A stretch of 64,000 nt of DNA from Arcuatula senhousia (taxonomy: Eukaryota; Mollusca; Bivalvia; Mytilida; Mytilidae): the NCBI GenBank assembly GCA_963971305.1, contig OZ020317.1, positions 10,868,001 through 10,932,000 of the forward strand, read 5' to 3'. Each line of letters starts with the position of its first letter. Position 1 is the stretch's first letter. The notes under the pieces were generated by a model. The model saw only the letters and a program-made list of their open reading frames with translations, ran no database searches and was not told the DNA's origin. The position numbers were made by a program, and so were the translations under genes. Of this stretch, positions 35,008 through 47,942 are shown in pieces.

Positions 35008-37571
35008 CTGAAGTTAGAAATAAAACACACATGATATTGACTCGTAGAATTGTAGGTCAAGATTACTTTTTCATTATAATTATACATATATAATATAAGA
35101 CATCATCACTTATTCCATTTAATTGCAGACTGTTAACTATTCAGAGAGTATTAAATTGAGTATCAATAAATCCTAACTCAATTGGGGATAAATGTATTTT
35201 TATAATAATGAGGGAAGAAGTCCAATTTAGACTTTCCTTATTGGACATTATAAAAAATCACACAGGACAATATAATTATTCATTTTTTTGCTTCTGAAAT
35301 ATAAGCATTGTTCTAAGATTAGCCTAGAGTGTAAGAAAATTGGTCCATGCAATTTTCTCTCAACAAGGATTGAACTTTGATGGTACTCATTGTATTAGTC
35401 GGACATTATGGGTTTCTTTATGTTTATGACATAATGTTTAACCAAAACAGCACAAACTTGTCACAGCAAATTTCACACATAACCTTGCTTAGTGTAATAT
35501 CATTGACTTTTAATTCCAGGGAAAAAAATTCTTAGAGCAATCAACCAAAATTTTGAAAACATCATCTTTATTACATCACACAATCTTTTTTCTATAAAAA
35601 TTTTTACTCACATCTGTCAAAATGAATCAATACTCCACAATATTGAAAAACAAAAACAAAAACACAAAACTTCCCAACAATCCAAGAAAATTACAAGTAA
35701 ACATACAAATCAAGCTTATTTTTCCTTCTGACCCATAAACTTATCCTCTCTCTATGAAAACACAACAACTCAATCATTAATGTTTAATCAGAAGTTATAT
35801 CAATCACTTGCATTGGTAGCAGATAGGGTACATTCCAAAGACAGATCAATGCAGGAGCGAATCATTTGTTAAACAGGATTGATAGGAAGAAGGAAAAATC
35901 AAGATGCAGCACATTACTCTAGAAGATCAATGCTACTGAATAGTATTTTCTATTGTTATACTGGAAAAAATTTCAGTCAGTATTTAAGTGTGAAATGATG
36001 GTTATTAATATTTGTCAAAGAAATTTACAGTAAAAAAAGTAATGCTTTGGAGATACTGTAAACCAGGAAATTTTGGCGCCGCCTTTTTATCCAATAGGAT
36101 GACTGAATCTTGGATTGGGCATTTTGAAATTCGCGCTATAATGTTTTTGTCCATAGACTTCAATTAAAGACAAATATATTTGCGCCATTTAATTTTAGCG
36201 CTAGCGATGTGAACTCAAAAATTGAGAAAATAAAACTGCAGCGACAATTTTCTGATTAACAGTAATAAATGGGATATAATAATCAAGAAAGACCATGTTC
36301 CTTCAGCATTTCAACCAAAATTAAAAATACTTCTTAATCCAAATAGCTATAAACAAGTTAATGTTATAAGTTCCTATTTAAAACAATCGTTAGTATTGAG
36401 GACAGGGGACTCTTAATAAAATACTTGCAAATGTTATCCTAAAATATCATGTATTATACGTTAATTATGTATTTCTACTGTTGTATTGTTATATTATTTG
36501 TTTTTGTCACAAACTCTGCCCAGATGTTTATATGACAATAAATTTGATTTGATTTGAAAATTTGATTTGATTATTTGTTCTTATTGTCAAATTACAAAAC
36601 TATCAGTCAGCTTTATGAAAAGAGGTGTAAAAATGGTGGCCATTTATTGATGATAAGCCGCACTTGCAGGGTACATTCCTGCAGTAAAAGATCAATGCAA
36701 AAGAACAAGGAAATGAAGGAGAATAAGAAACTTGTAGCAAATCAATTGAATTCATTTGTTCTAATTTTAGGTTGCAAAACTTTTTTCTTGTGTGTAGGAC
36801 TCCCCGTGTGAAAAGATCATTAACTATTGATTAGGCCTAGGGTATCTATCAATTACTGGTAGCATATACTAGTAGGGTATACATTTTGTGCATTCCTTAG
36901 GCAGATCAATGCAGTAGGGAATCATTTGTTCTTTTGCTAGAAGTGTTGACAGGGAGAATGAAACTCAAGATGAGGTACATTACTCATGTTACTCAAGCAG
37001 ATCAATGATTGTAAGCATGATGTGTGTAGGGGGTGAGAAGTGATAAAAGATGGTGAATTACCAAAAAATAGGGTTTGTTTCCTTTAGCAGATCAATGTTG
37101 TTTACAGCATATTGGTACTAGGGATTCCAAAATGAGATTAGTAATTAAAAGCTGCAGTTAATATACAGTTGTGACTGTAACTTCTTTTTTTTTCTAGAAT
37201 CAGAAAAAAAACTATCAAAGATATACATGATATAAATAACATTTCTCTGAAGGGGTTAAACTCAGTGAAAAAAATCTTTCAATACCATTTTCCACCTCTC
37301 TGTAAAAGGACAAAATTGTTTTGCAACTAAGACAGATAAGTGATGAAGATCTGCAGAAATAAACAAACTTAAACTTTTATATACTGTACATATTCACAAT
37401 CCAAATAAAACATCTTGGAATGAATTTTTAACAATCATCATCACTTTATGCCCAAAAAATATCTGAAGCCAAGAAGTCATCAAATTTTCAATAATCAGCA
37501 AACATATACATACTTAAAATCCATGTAACTTTAGATCATTCAAACATAAAGTGCAACCTTAAGGTACAAAA
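35008..37571 (-). other. Part of intron 1 next to exon 2
   Basis: AT-rich intron sequence with the MITE at 36054-36264. The words GGCAGATCAATGCAG or similar recur at about 35850, 36690, 36900 and 37085 near TACATT or TTCCTT, suggesting a worn repeat. No exon seen. Confidence 0.5.
36054..36264. mobile_element. MITE with TA target site and TACTGTAAACC ends
   Basis: A 211-bp element. Left end TACTGTAAACCAGGAAATTT; the right end on the other strand reads TACTGTTAATCAGAAAATTG. Internal GGCGCC and GCGCTA words. It lies in the first intron. Same family as 31135-31345 by its terminal motif and length. Confidence 0.75.
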
Positions 37572-38357
37572 TACAAATGACAACAAAGTTCCAGACAATA
37601 AATTTTGCAACGCCTGACGCGCGTTTCGTCTATTCAAGACTCATCAGAGGCGCTCTACCAAAAATATTGAAAAAGCCAAACACTATATGATTATGAAGAG
37701 CATATAACAGTAAAACCAAAAATACCAAATTGGGGAACCAAATTAATACTACGATGATCAACCTATGTCTGGGGTAGGAAGACCCTCTGAGGGTTTAGAC
37801 AATTTTGAAATTTAAACGGATAATTTAAAGCTTTGATGTATTCTCCAACACAAAAGTGTTGGTGCCGGAGCAGGCTAACCTCGGGGAATTAAAACTCCAC
37901 CAGCAGTGCTAACCTTCACGTATGTTCGAATTACAAATGACAACAAAGTTCCAGACAATAAACTTTGCTACGCCTAATGCGTGTTTCGTCTATTCAAGAC
38001 TCATCAGAGGCGCTCTACCAAAAATATTGAAAAAGCCAAACACTATATGATTATGAAGAGCATATAACAGTAAAACCAAAAATACCAAATTGGGGAACCA
38101 AATTAATACTACGATGATCAACCTATGTCTGGGGTAGGAAGACCCTTAGGGTTTAGACAGTTTTGAAATTTAAACGGATAATTTAAAGCTTTGAATTGTA
38201 TTCTCCAACACAAAAGTGTTGATGCCGGAGTGGGCTTACCTCGGGGAATTAAAACTCCACCAGCAGTGCTAACCTTCACGTATGTTCGAAATACAAATGA
38301 CACCAAAGTTCCAGACAATAAATTTTGCTACGCCTGACGCGTGTTTCGTCTATACAA
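37572..38357. repeat. 360-bp tandem repeat (2.2 copies)
   Basis: Units start at 37573, 37933 and 38293 (ACAAATGACAACAAAGTTCC). Each includes ACGCCTGACGCGCGTTTCGT, AGACTCATCAGAGGCGCTCT and a distal CTCGGGGAATTAAAACTCCA block. The GCGTTTCGTCTA...GACTCATCAGAG block is one I recall as common in mussel and other mollusc sequences. The third unit stops inside that block. Confidence 0.85.
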
Positions 38358-38384
38358 CTTATAACCTATACATATTAAAATTTA

Positions 38385-39175
38385 CATCTTCAAAACCTGA
38401 CAGGCTTGTATCTTCTATATAGAGTTACATATAGTGTATCATCATTTTCATCCACCTATTTTACAGACAAAAGACAACGTCTATTCCACAGGGGTAGTCC
38501 CCCCTTTCAAGAATTGGAAAGTTGGGGGTACATGTATATGAACTTACTGTACATCTTAAAGAATTGATCACACTATCACAATAAATTCCAAACACTCAGT
38601 AAACATGCTTAACTTCCATAGAATAATGTATTTTAAAACAGTCTCAGCATTAACATGCTAAACTTCCATGATTAACATGTATTTCAAAATATCAGGTACA
38701 ACTAATAACCTTCATTTATTCGTATTTACATCCCCAAAACAGACAGGCATACCTAATATCTTGTATCTTCTATATTAAGTGACATATAGTGTGTCACCAA
38801 CCTACATGTATGACTATAGAAAGACAGACAGACAAAAACAACGTCTATATCCTCTGTCAAGAATAGTTTGGGGGGAACAAATATATGAACTTACTGTACA
38901 TTTTTGCAATTTCCTCTTAAAAAATTGATCACACCATCAAAATAAATTCCAAACACTCAGCAAACATGTGAGTGAAACTTCCATTTATGTATTTTAAAAC
39001 AGTCTCAGCAAACATGCTAAACTTCCATGATTTACGTATTTCAAAATATCAGGTACAACTAATGTAACCTTCATTTATTCGTATTTACATCCCCAAAACC
39101 AGACAGGCATACCTAATATCTTGTATCTTCTATATTAAGTGACATATAGTGTATCACCATTGCCATCTCAAACAG
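38385..39175. repeat. About 350-bp intronic tandem duplication (2.2 copies)
   Basis: The block CTTGTATCTTCTATAT...CATATAGTGT recurs at about 38403, 38761 and 39118. The sequence between (ATTGATCACA, AAATTCCAAACACTCAG, CATGCTAAACTTCCATGAT, TATTTCAAAATATCAGGTAC) is duplicated with small indels. Non-coding. Confidence 0.8.
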
Positions 39176-39214
39176 ACAAAGACCTAGGGGTCAAGCCGAG
39201 ACAACATAGACATG

Positions 39215-40180
39215 GTCTTAAATTTCCATAGGTATAAAGATATACAACCTTTTGAAGATTTGATTTTGTGATTATCTGTTTTAGAGATCAGATCTATATG
39301 ATTGTAAAATCATGCATTTGCTAGGATGGGTAAAAAAACAGTAAAATGAACAACATACACAAGCTGGGGCCAGTAAAATAGACACAATTGAGTAGTTGAA
39401 CTAAAGATTCAAATATTTAATTGCTACTGAATGTCTATTATGAGCTTTTGATCTTTCTTGACTAAGGTCAACTTGAAGGGTTGCTAAATGTTAATAGGAA
39501 CTACTTTAAACGATTCTCAGTTTCATGAACTTAAAGACTTTTGAAATGTTCTGCATCATACATAGTTGTGACAAAATGCCAGCATTAATATGCATAAACC
39601 TTGAATCATAGAATTCATAATACAAAGACCCAAAAGTCAACCAAAGAACAACTTAGAAGTGATAAATACATACAATATACAATACAACCTTTTAAAGATT
39701 TGATTTTGTGATAATCTGTTTTAGAGATCAGATCTGTATATTTTTTATATTCTTACTGTTAGATTGTAAAATCGTTTGGTAAGGTGGGCAGAACATTAGC
39801 AAGATGAGCAATATACACATGCAAGATGCATACTACAAGAGAATCAGTGAGTTCACTGGAAACTTTCACAAGTGAATATCCAAAAGTTTTCAAGTTTGTT
39901 TCAATGGTTTAAAGTTTTACAGTTTAGTTACAATATTTCCTGTATAACTTTTGTTCTGTGTTGTGTATCAACTTTGATAATGACAAAATTGATTTCAAAA
40001 TACTCAGATATTGCACTCTCTTTCTATAAATGAACAGGACTGCAAAAACTCCAACTTTACAATTCTAAATAGACTCAAGACATCGTCTTCAATTTCCAAA
40101 GGTATACTTAATTACAACTTTTTAAAGATTTGATTTTGTGATAATCTATTTTAAGGCATCTGATCTATATAAAGTAAGGT
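39215..40180. repeat. Three spaced copies of a 70-90 bp block
   Basis: AAGATTTGATTTTGTGATTA or its AATAATCTGTTTT variant, with TTAGAGATCAGATCTATAT, occurs at about 39257, 39698 and 40118, spaced about 420-440 bp. In the third copy the block has GGCATCTGATCTATAT. It may be an older tandem repeat with diverged spacers. Confidence 0.65.
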
Positions 40181-42164
40181 ATATTGTCAGAACCGCAAAA
40201 TTATTAGAGGGGGTGGGCATACCATTACATGCATTAACTGAACCAAAAGGCTCTAGATATTTTGCTTTCTTAAGGGCATTTGCTAACCAAAGCAGATTGG
40301 GGCCCAGGCCTTTCAGACTTTAATTCCTCTTTCTATAAGGATGCCAAAGTCCCTTGGGTCCCACTAAATCTGCCACTCATGTTTTTTTAAAATTTTTTCA
40401 TAAACAGGATTATTACTTGAATCTCTAGTCTAGTGTTCATTGGACAAAATGCTACATGTATACACTCCTTGACAATCCCTCAAAATTAAATGTCATTCAC
40501 AAATATATATATATTGCCATTGCTTTTTATTATTGAAAATATATAAAATCCCAGGTCAAAAGTTCAAAAATATCTTTGAAAATTTTTCAATAGTTTTTAA
40601 TCTAGACTGTCAAAATTTCAAATATTGAAACAAATAGCCACAAAACTAAAAGCTTTATCATTCATGATGATTAATCAAATCTTATTGAATTTGTCTATCT
40701 TTTAGAAACATTCGTGCTAAGATGAATATTTCTTCTTTCAAATGGATTTTTGCCTGTCATAAGCAATATCAATGTTTTTATGATATTAAAAATAGTCAGG
40801 ATTGATACTTAGTATTGAAACAAAGCAAAGATGAATTGCAGTTTTTTTTTAAGAAAAGGGTTTGGTCTTACTGTCAAAACCCTGACAGATGAACAAAATG
40901 ATATTCTCAAGGTCAATCAATTGTGTTCCATTTCCAGTAACTATGACCTTGACCTTTAACCACATGCAGAAGTCATTTCAGGACACTTTCAATTAAACTG
41001 AAATGTCTTTTTATGGTTTAATTGATTTAATCCCAAGTTATCATACAGGACTATTACAAAGATTCAAAACTGAGAGAACTAAATGGTCTCAAAACATCTA
41101 TAAGGCTGGACAAGGCTGTGAGGGGAGTCTTCAATTCCCTCCTCTGATCCCTTTTCCTGCTCTTTGATCCCAAAATTTTGCCTCCTGGCTTCTATGTCTC
41201 CAACTTTGACTCTTCAACACAAGTTGAATGCATATAATACACAAAGATTAATTTATTTTACAGAAAATTTTCCTTTTTATCCCCAACGATGATTAATCTT
41301 AAGATATCTTTTCATTGCCTACCTAAGTTAAAGAACTTAAACTAAATGTACTTAATTTACATACATGTACATAAGCAAAAAAACCTACTCAGATTCAACA
41401 CAAGACTTTTAAAAATTGTCAATTTAACCTCTCAAGCTATTGAATCTCCAACAATGATACATTTACATCAAAATATACTCCAATGACGAGCATTAAACAA
41501 TTTACCATTTAAATGTAACGTAGCTTAAACTTTTACAAAATGGTTTATTTAGGGTAGACTACTAAATCATTCTAAGATAGACGTACCGTATTGAACACTT
41601 AAAAGGCGACTTTTTATAAAAACCTACAAAATTTGTTTTGTACCGGTATGCTTATATAGGTAAATATATTCTATTTAGAAATCCATGATAGACATTTGCA
41701 TTGTGCACTTTGCAGGCAAAATTCAATAGAAAACATATTCATCAAAGTCAAGGCTAGCTGGATATACCAAACTTAGATAAGTATACCTATTGACAATGGA
41801 TTGAATTATCGACTAAATATATGCAAGAAAATTAGAATAATAACAAAATAAGTGTACTGAAAAAAACTTGCAAGTTCACCTCAATTATACAAGCTTTAAA
41901 TAAAAAAATGCTAACAAAATTGTTGAATCATGAAAAATCACAACCCACCATAAACTTTTAAAACTTAATTTTAATTGAGAGAATTCACAGCCCACCACAA
42001 ACTATTCAAATTTAAATGAGGTTGCAAATAAAGCCATGACATACATGTAAAATAAGATTTTTTTAATGAATGGAAAAAGAAACTAATGAAATCAAGGCAT
42101 CTTTACCTTTCAATGAGCATGCAAAGTTTCATGTTGATAATATGCTGGAATACTTTCAACAAAA
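40181..42164. other. AT-rich intron sequence
   Basis: No exon, element end or clear repeat seen. 41100-41220 is slightly GC-richer without an open frame. Confidence 0.45.
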
Positions 42165-42366
42165 TCTGTCTAAGTAAAAAATGGCCAGATTTCGTTAAAC
42201 AGGTAGTAAGTGAGCGACAGACCTGAAATCTAATTCTGAATATGGGACACCAACCCAAAGCTTTATTACCAAATATCAAGTCGCTGTGATTTGAAGTTGC
42301 TGGGAAAACCATTACAAATATATGTTCCCTGCGCGCCCGCCTGACATTCCACCATCTTTCACTCAA
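42165..42366. repeat. Dispersed AACAGGAAGTAG-family repeat
   Basis: A diverged copy: AAACAGGTAGTAAGTGAG, ATATGGGACACCAACC, ACCAAATATCAAGTCGCTGT, GTTGCTGGGAAAACCATTAC, GCGCGCCCGCCTGACATTCC. It lies just downstream (in gene sense) of the proximal first exon. Confidence 0.7.
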
Positions 42367-42899
42367 CAAAAATGAACCTATTAGCTTTCTACACTTATAT
42401 TTTCCCCTCGAAAATATATAATCTTTTATAGAAACAGGTACATGTACATATCAACTACGAAAAGGTTAAATAGTGTAGATAAAAATAAAAGGGGCAGATC
42501 GACCTGCAGATAAAAACTATGTTTATAGTGTAGGAGGAAGATAAACAGTAAAATCTACTTTCAAATGTACTTCTTTCAAACTGATACATGTATTTTATTT
42601 GTACATAAAAATGTACATGTAATGTGCATTTTTAATAGCAGTTTCTTTACCATCATTATCAACTTTTTTCAGCTCTGTACAAATTTATTTCAAATCTTAC
42701 TTCAATTTCATTAAACTGATACATGTATTAAATTTGTACATAACCAGTGTACAAGACGTAGATGTGTGAAATGTGCATTTTCACAATTTCTTTATAGCTT
42801 TATCAACTTCTTTAAACTCTGTAATCTCACTAAATCCCCTTCTTGGCCTAGAAAACTGACACACAAAGTTTTATGTTCGAAAAAATAACAACATTTTAC

Positions 42900-42921
42900 C
42901 TTCGGGCTTCCTGTCCGTCAT
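42900..42921 (-). CDS. SVIL: Alternative (proximal) first coding exon of the supervillin-like gene
   Basis: The ATG at 42921-42919 has good context (TTACCATGA). It encodes MTDRKPE plus one base, then the donor G|GTAAAATG at 42899. It ends in phase 1 and so joins exon 2 in frame. A CCTGTTTTTAG acceptor-like site lies about 45 bases upstream (around 42967), so this may be an internal exon carrying the start codon behind a 5' UTR exon, or a first exon with its own promoter. Very short; supported by start context, splice signals and phase only. Confidence 0.5.
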
Positions 42922-43918
42922 GGTAATAAAAACCAAACAAGGAAATATAAATTGTAAACACTAAAAACAGGTGTCTGTCTTATCTCCTTTTACATATCCA
43001 TGTTAGACGATGTTACACTAGATGGCAGACAACACAAGGATTATCACCTACGTGACCTCTAAGAGGTCAAGGATTAAGTGGGATTTATACCAGACGTAGG
43101 ATTATCTTTCATTGTTTAAAGAATATTAAAAAGAGTGACTTTACTTCTTAAGAATACATATGCAATTTCAAAATGAATGTACATGCAGTCGAGAGATCAA
43201 AATAAGCCATGTGTCTGAAAGTCCTTGAGGTCTGTTCAATGTAAAGTTTCACCGAAATCTATCAAGCAGTTTAGGGAGAGTAAAGCACTTTAAAGGATGT
43301 GGACAGAAGGGCAGATAGACTGGGTGGTTCCTATACACCCTTATCTTTGTTAGCTAGGGGATAGAAATATCAGTATTTGTTCTTTCAGTCTGGTACAATT
43401 GACTAAGATTTGGTCTTTCAAAATTAACTTGGAAGACAATGGAAGTACATGTACATTGTACTAATAAAAAATATTTTCTTTACACTGGTTGCAAGGGCAT
43501 ACATTTTGCCAATAAATCTATAGCAAATGAATTTGATTTATAAATACATGTCAGTTTGTAGTAGGCCCTCAGCAATACACATGTACATGTAGCTTAGTAC
43601 TCTGTCATAACCGGTACACCAAGTGACATACAAGTCCTCAGTTTCTGGTGTGATAATTGGCACTTAAGCAACCTATAAAAGATTTCCTCTATAAGTGTCA
43701 TTAGGGTTTCATATAAGGCAAAAGTTTAATAGGTCAATATATCATTACTAAGTGCTAATGTATCACTTAGTGTAGAATTTATAAATGCCCCAAAAATCAA
43801 AAAAACATTTTCTATTTTTCACAAATAGAGAGCTATAGCATAACCTGTGTCTGAAATTTTGAAAGGAAAAGAAGCCAAGAACACAAAATGATAATCTTGA
43901 AAAAAGAAAAAAAGGACC

Positions 43919-44123
43919 AGGGGTTCAAATTAGCAGTGGTCTGAGGTCCAGGACCCTCAATTTTTTATGCAGGACCTTAACATTTTCATTGACAAAAGTC
44001 CTAGACCTGTCAGTATTTACAATAACTCTTATTGAGGACCTTTCAATTTCTTCTTGAGGACCTTCCATTCTGAACTCCCATAAATCCTGGACTTTTTGCT
44101 CTTGAACGTTAATTTGAACCCCT
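43919..44123. mobile_element. Short TIR element (AGGGGTTCAAATTA ends)
   Basis: A 205-bp segment whose left end AGGGGTTCAAATTAGC mirrors its right end TTAATTTGAACCCCT. The inside has several AGGACC/AGGACCTT direct words (43951, 43971, 44035, 44058). The 92-codon minus-strand ORF across it is not a recognised protein and is explained by the element. Confidence 0.65.
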
Positions 44124-44730
44124 GAGGTCACAAAATCAGAAGCCACCAAAGTTAACAAAAACAGGAATACAAAGCCTGTAAACATTACAGCTAATACACA
44201 CACAACCCTGCAATGCCATCGAATCTGGTCGAGGAAAGTTTCAGAGAGAAATCATTCTTCTTGTAGTCAATGTACATATTAAAAAAAATATATAACAAGT
44301 AATTTGAAAATGAAATATTTGAAAATAAGGAAATAAGTTGCTTTTTTTTTATTTAGACTAACCCCTACTTAGAGGGTTTGTCATCCTGGCATGGTTTATG
44401 GTTTGGGTTAGTATTGTAGCAATTATTGTGCAAGCTTACTTAACCCCCCCCCCCCTTAGCCATTCCCACATGAGCTCATAAGTCTTTAAATTAATTTTCA
44501 AAAGTTCAAAATAATTTCAGATTCAAATAAGTACTTGTTTCATATAATTGGCAAATTTTCCTATTTTTAAGAATAAAATCATAATTTTTTAATAAGCAAA
44601 GCATTTTTAAATCTGTAACTAGAAAATGTGTCAATGAGCCACAGGATGGCCTTCCTGTTCTTGTAATATCATTGACCCCCAATGTGTATTTCATGGGATA
44701 TGTACCTTTACCAAGAAATTAATCAAATGT

Positions 44731-44960
44731 TCATGCATAAAATATAGGTTGCAGTAACCTAATTTCTAGTGGGTGGTTTCACGTTACTCAAGACACATCT
44801 AGTAGTGAAATATTATTTACACCCAAGATCTAGTATCCAAGTTATGGACCTTAACCAAAGTCATATGCATTCATGCATAAAATATAGGTTTCAGTGACCT
44901 AATTTCTAGTGGGTGGTGTCATGTTTCCCAAGACATATCTAGTGGTGAAATATCATTAAT
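44731..44960. repeat. 142-bp direct repeat (two copies)
   Basis: TTCATGCATAAAATATAGGT, CAGT(A/G)ACCTAATTTCTAG and TGGGTGGTNTCA occur at about 44730 and 44872 with a few substitutions. Non-coding. Confidence 0.75.
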
Positions 44961-45952
44961 CAAAATGGATAAAAAATTAAAAAATAAACTTGCCTGCCTA
45001 AGTTAAAAAAATATTTTCAATTATGAAATATTTACCTGTTTTCAATTTATCTTACATCAACAAACTATAAATTCTTAATGAATCAAATCCTATCAATCAA
45101 GAATATCAGATCACTTATCGAGTAATCAAACAATATTTCCAAAAAATTAGTCCAAAGTTTCAATTAACACTTTTTGCTTAAAACTGCTGAATGGCACACT
45201 ATATTAACATGTAGTACTAACTTTTCCGTAATACCTACACAAATAAAAGATTTTTAAATGGCGATGAAAATTGACTCCAAATTTTCAAAGGCCTAGTCAA
45301 TCATCTTTTATAGATATTAAAATTAAATCTTCAAACTTCATTGAAAACATTGATATGCTTTCTGAGTCATTATGTTTTACAAGTGAAATCTTCAAATCTC
45401 TCAGTGAAGATAAACCATTTAAACAGTTTCCGTCGGAGGGCCTAAAGGGTACATGATATTACAACTTGGAACGCAAAGACGTGTGTTAAAATATTATGAA
45501 GGATATATTCGATGTTAGATCTGATAAATCTTGTTATTTTTTAAAATCTTGTTTCATATAAGATTATGTATTGGATAAAAAAATATAAGAATTTACCCAG
45601 TAATTGAGGAAAATTTAACTTATGATTGCAAAAAGGGCAATAACTCCAACATAAAATAATTCCAAGTGCTAATATGTACAAAAATTTGTTTATGTCTAAA
45701 TTTTATCAATTTTTTTTTTTAAATTTTGTTGTTAAAGAACTCAATTTTAGACTTAAGTCACAGTCGCTTGAATTCTGGTATTTAGAGTAGGAGTTAAAAA
45801 AAATTTCAGTCGATATAAATGACCAAAATTCAAGCCTCTGTGAGTTAAGTATAGATAAAATGCAGACATGCTTTTAAATCAACTTATTTTCTGAGCCACT
45901 AAAATCCTAGCTGATAAAAGATAAAAGAACTTGAATAAAAAGACCTGTTAAA
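44961..45952. other. AT-rich non-coding stretch
   Basis: A 61-codon ORF at 45271-45456 has no recognisable product. No repeat or exon was identified. Confidence 0.4.
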
Positions 45953-47395
45953 CAAGAGGCTCCCAGGAGCCTGAATCGCTCACCTGGTCTTAATGTCAAC
46001 CCTTTGAAGACTTTTGTATAGCTAAATGAGCTGAATGTTTAAGCAATAAAAAGCTTTTCTCTATCTGCAATAGTTTTCATTCCAAAACAAAAAACACTAT
46101 TTTTCACCTTTAAAGGGCCATAACCCCTTAAAGGGGTCATCTGACAACTTCGACCCTAAAAAGACTTTTGTAGAGCTAATTAAGCTGAACATTTAAGCAA
46201 GCAACATCTTTTCTCTATCTGCAAAAGTTTTCTTTCTTTAGGCCAAAAACACTTTTTTTTGCCTTTAAGGGGCCGTAACCACTATAAGGGGTCATCTGGC
46301 AACTTTGACCCTATGGAAACTTTTGTAGAGCTAAATGAGCTGAACATTTAAGCAAGCAACAACTTTTCTCTATCTGCAATAGTTTTCATTCTTTAGGCCA
46401 AAAACACTATTTTTTACCTTTAAGGGGCTGTAACCCCTATAAGGGGTCATCTGACAACTTCGACCATATGGAGACTTGTGTAGAGCTAAATGAGCTGAAC
46501 ATTTAAGCAAGCAACAGCTTTTCTTTATCTGCAATAGTTTTCATTCTATAGGCCAAAAACACTATTTTTTGCCTTTAAGGGGCCGTAACCCCTATAAGGG
46601 GTCATCTGACAACTTCGACCCTATGGAGGCTTGTGTAGAGCTAAATGAGCTGAACATTTAAGCAAGCAACAGCTTTTCTCTATCTGCAATAGTTTTCATT
46701 CTATAGGCCAAAAACACTATTTTTTGCCTTTAAGGGGCCGTAATCCCTATAAGGGGTCATCTGACAACTTCGACCCTATGGAGGCTATTGTAGAGCTAAA
46801 GGAGCTGAACATTTAAGCAAGCTACAGCTTTTCTCTATCTGCAATAGTTTTCATTCTACAGGCCAAAAACTCTGTTTTTTGCCTTTAAGGGGCCATAACC
46901 ACTATAAGGGGTCATCTGACAACTTTGACCTTATAGTTATAGTTTTCATTCCATAGGCCAAAAACATGAAAAAATGCTATTTTTCACCTTTAAGGGGCCG
47001 TAACTCCCATAAGGGGTCATCTGACAACTTCGACTCAATGGAGACTTTTGTAGAGCTTTTGATGCTGAAGCAGTAGAGTGGCATCAGATTTCATCTATCT
47101 CTTATACTTTTTGATTTACAAGCCAAAAACAGTAGTCTGACCCCCCTGGTCTATTTTTAGCAACGGCGGCCATGTTTTTTGACGGATCAAAATACCGAAC
47201 ACAATTTTTGTGCAGGACACCCTAAGGATCAATCATATAAAGTTTGAAGAAATTCTGTTCAGCAGTTTCAGAGAAGAAGATTTTTTAAAAATTGTTAACG
47301 GACGACGACGACGACGACGACGACGACGCGGACAACGACGGACGCCAAGTGATGGTAATAGCTCACCTGGACCGAAGGTCCAGGTGAGCTAAAAA
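45953..47395 (+). mobile_element. Helentron/pearl-like element, about 154-bp tandem core
   Basis: 5' end AACAAGAGGCTCCCAGGAGC with the mini-hairpin GGCTCC-CA-GGAGCC, then CTGAATCGCTCACCTG. The core has seven units of about 154 bp (landmark AAGGGGTCATCTG at about 46131, 46287, 46441, 46597, 46751, 46907 and 47011; the last interval is shorter). Then comes a segment shared with the 11932-13441 element (GATGCTGAAGCAGTAG, GGCGGCCATGTT), a (GAC)n microsatellite at 47297-47330 and a long 3' palindrome AGCTCACCTGGACC...GGTCCAGGTGAGCT (47361-47391), then AAAAA. The 60-codon ORF through the GAC run (polyarginine) is an artefact. Confidence 0.85.
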
Positions 47396-47769
47396 GTGCA
47401 GCAGACCTATTATCCACTTATCCACAAACATTTTAAGGTAGATAAGATTTTAACTAATTGTTATGCAAAAAATTTTTATAAAGGAATTTAGAATTTTACT
47501 TTTAACCTTAAATCTCCCAAATCTCTTGTCACCAGGTACAAATTGTGCAATTCTAAAAGAATTTGCAAGTTTTAAAAGTGGGAATGAGGTTGCAGGAGAC
47601 CAGTCTTCCTGAAATGTGCCGGTCCTCAAGACCCAAAAGACGAAAAATGTGCAAATCTTACTCTGAACTCTGGTCTGGCAAATTTGTTAAATTTACAATA
47701 CAAATGTGTAGTTGTTCCGACAAGCCAAGAACAAATTTTGCGAAGACTGGGTGACCAAGAGTAGAATAT

Positions 47770-47942
47770 TAATGGGGTACCAATTTTTGTGCTTTTCCTG
47801 GGTTACAGTCAACCACAAAAATAAGAATCCTACAAATTGGTTATTTTTACATTTACTCCTATAAGCAACGTGAACGAACCACAAAATTAAGAATCCAATG
47901 AATATAGATAACAAACAAAAATAAATGAATCCGCAGTTTTAA
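47770..47942 (-). mobile_element. Diverged copy of the 54202-54401 MITE
   Basis: GGGGTACCAATTTTTGTG at the left and AAATAAATGAATCCGCAG at the right match, in reverse order, the inner ends of the element at 54202-54401. Inner words AACCACAAAATTAAGAATCC are shared. The left terminal part is lost. Confidence 0.6.

Noticed and set aside
43925..44203. 92-codon minus ORF with a hydrophobic start resembling a signal peptide
   Set aside because: Most of it lies in the 43919-44123 TIR element and there is no splice or homology support.
47210..47392. ORF with a polyarginine run
   Set aside because: The arginines are the (GAC)n microsatellite of the element at 45953-47395 read in one frame.
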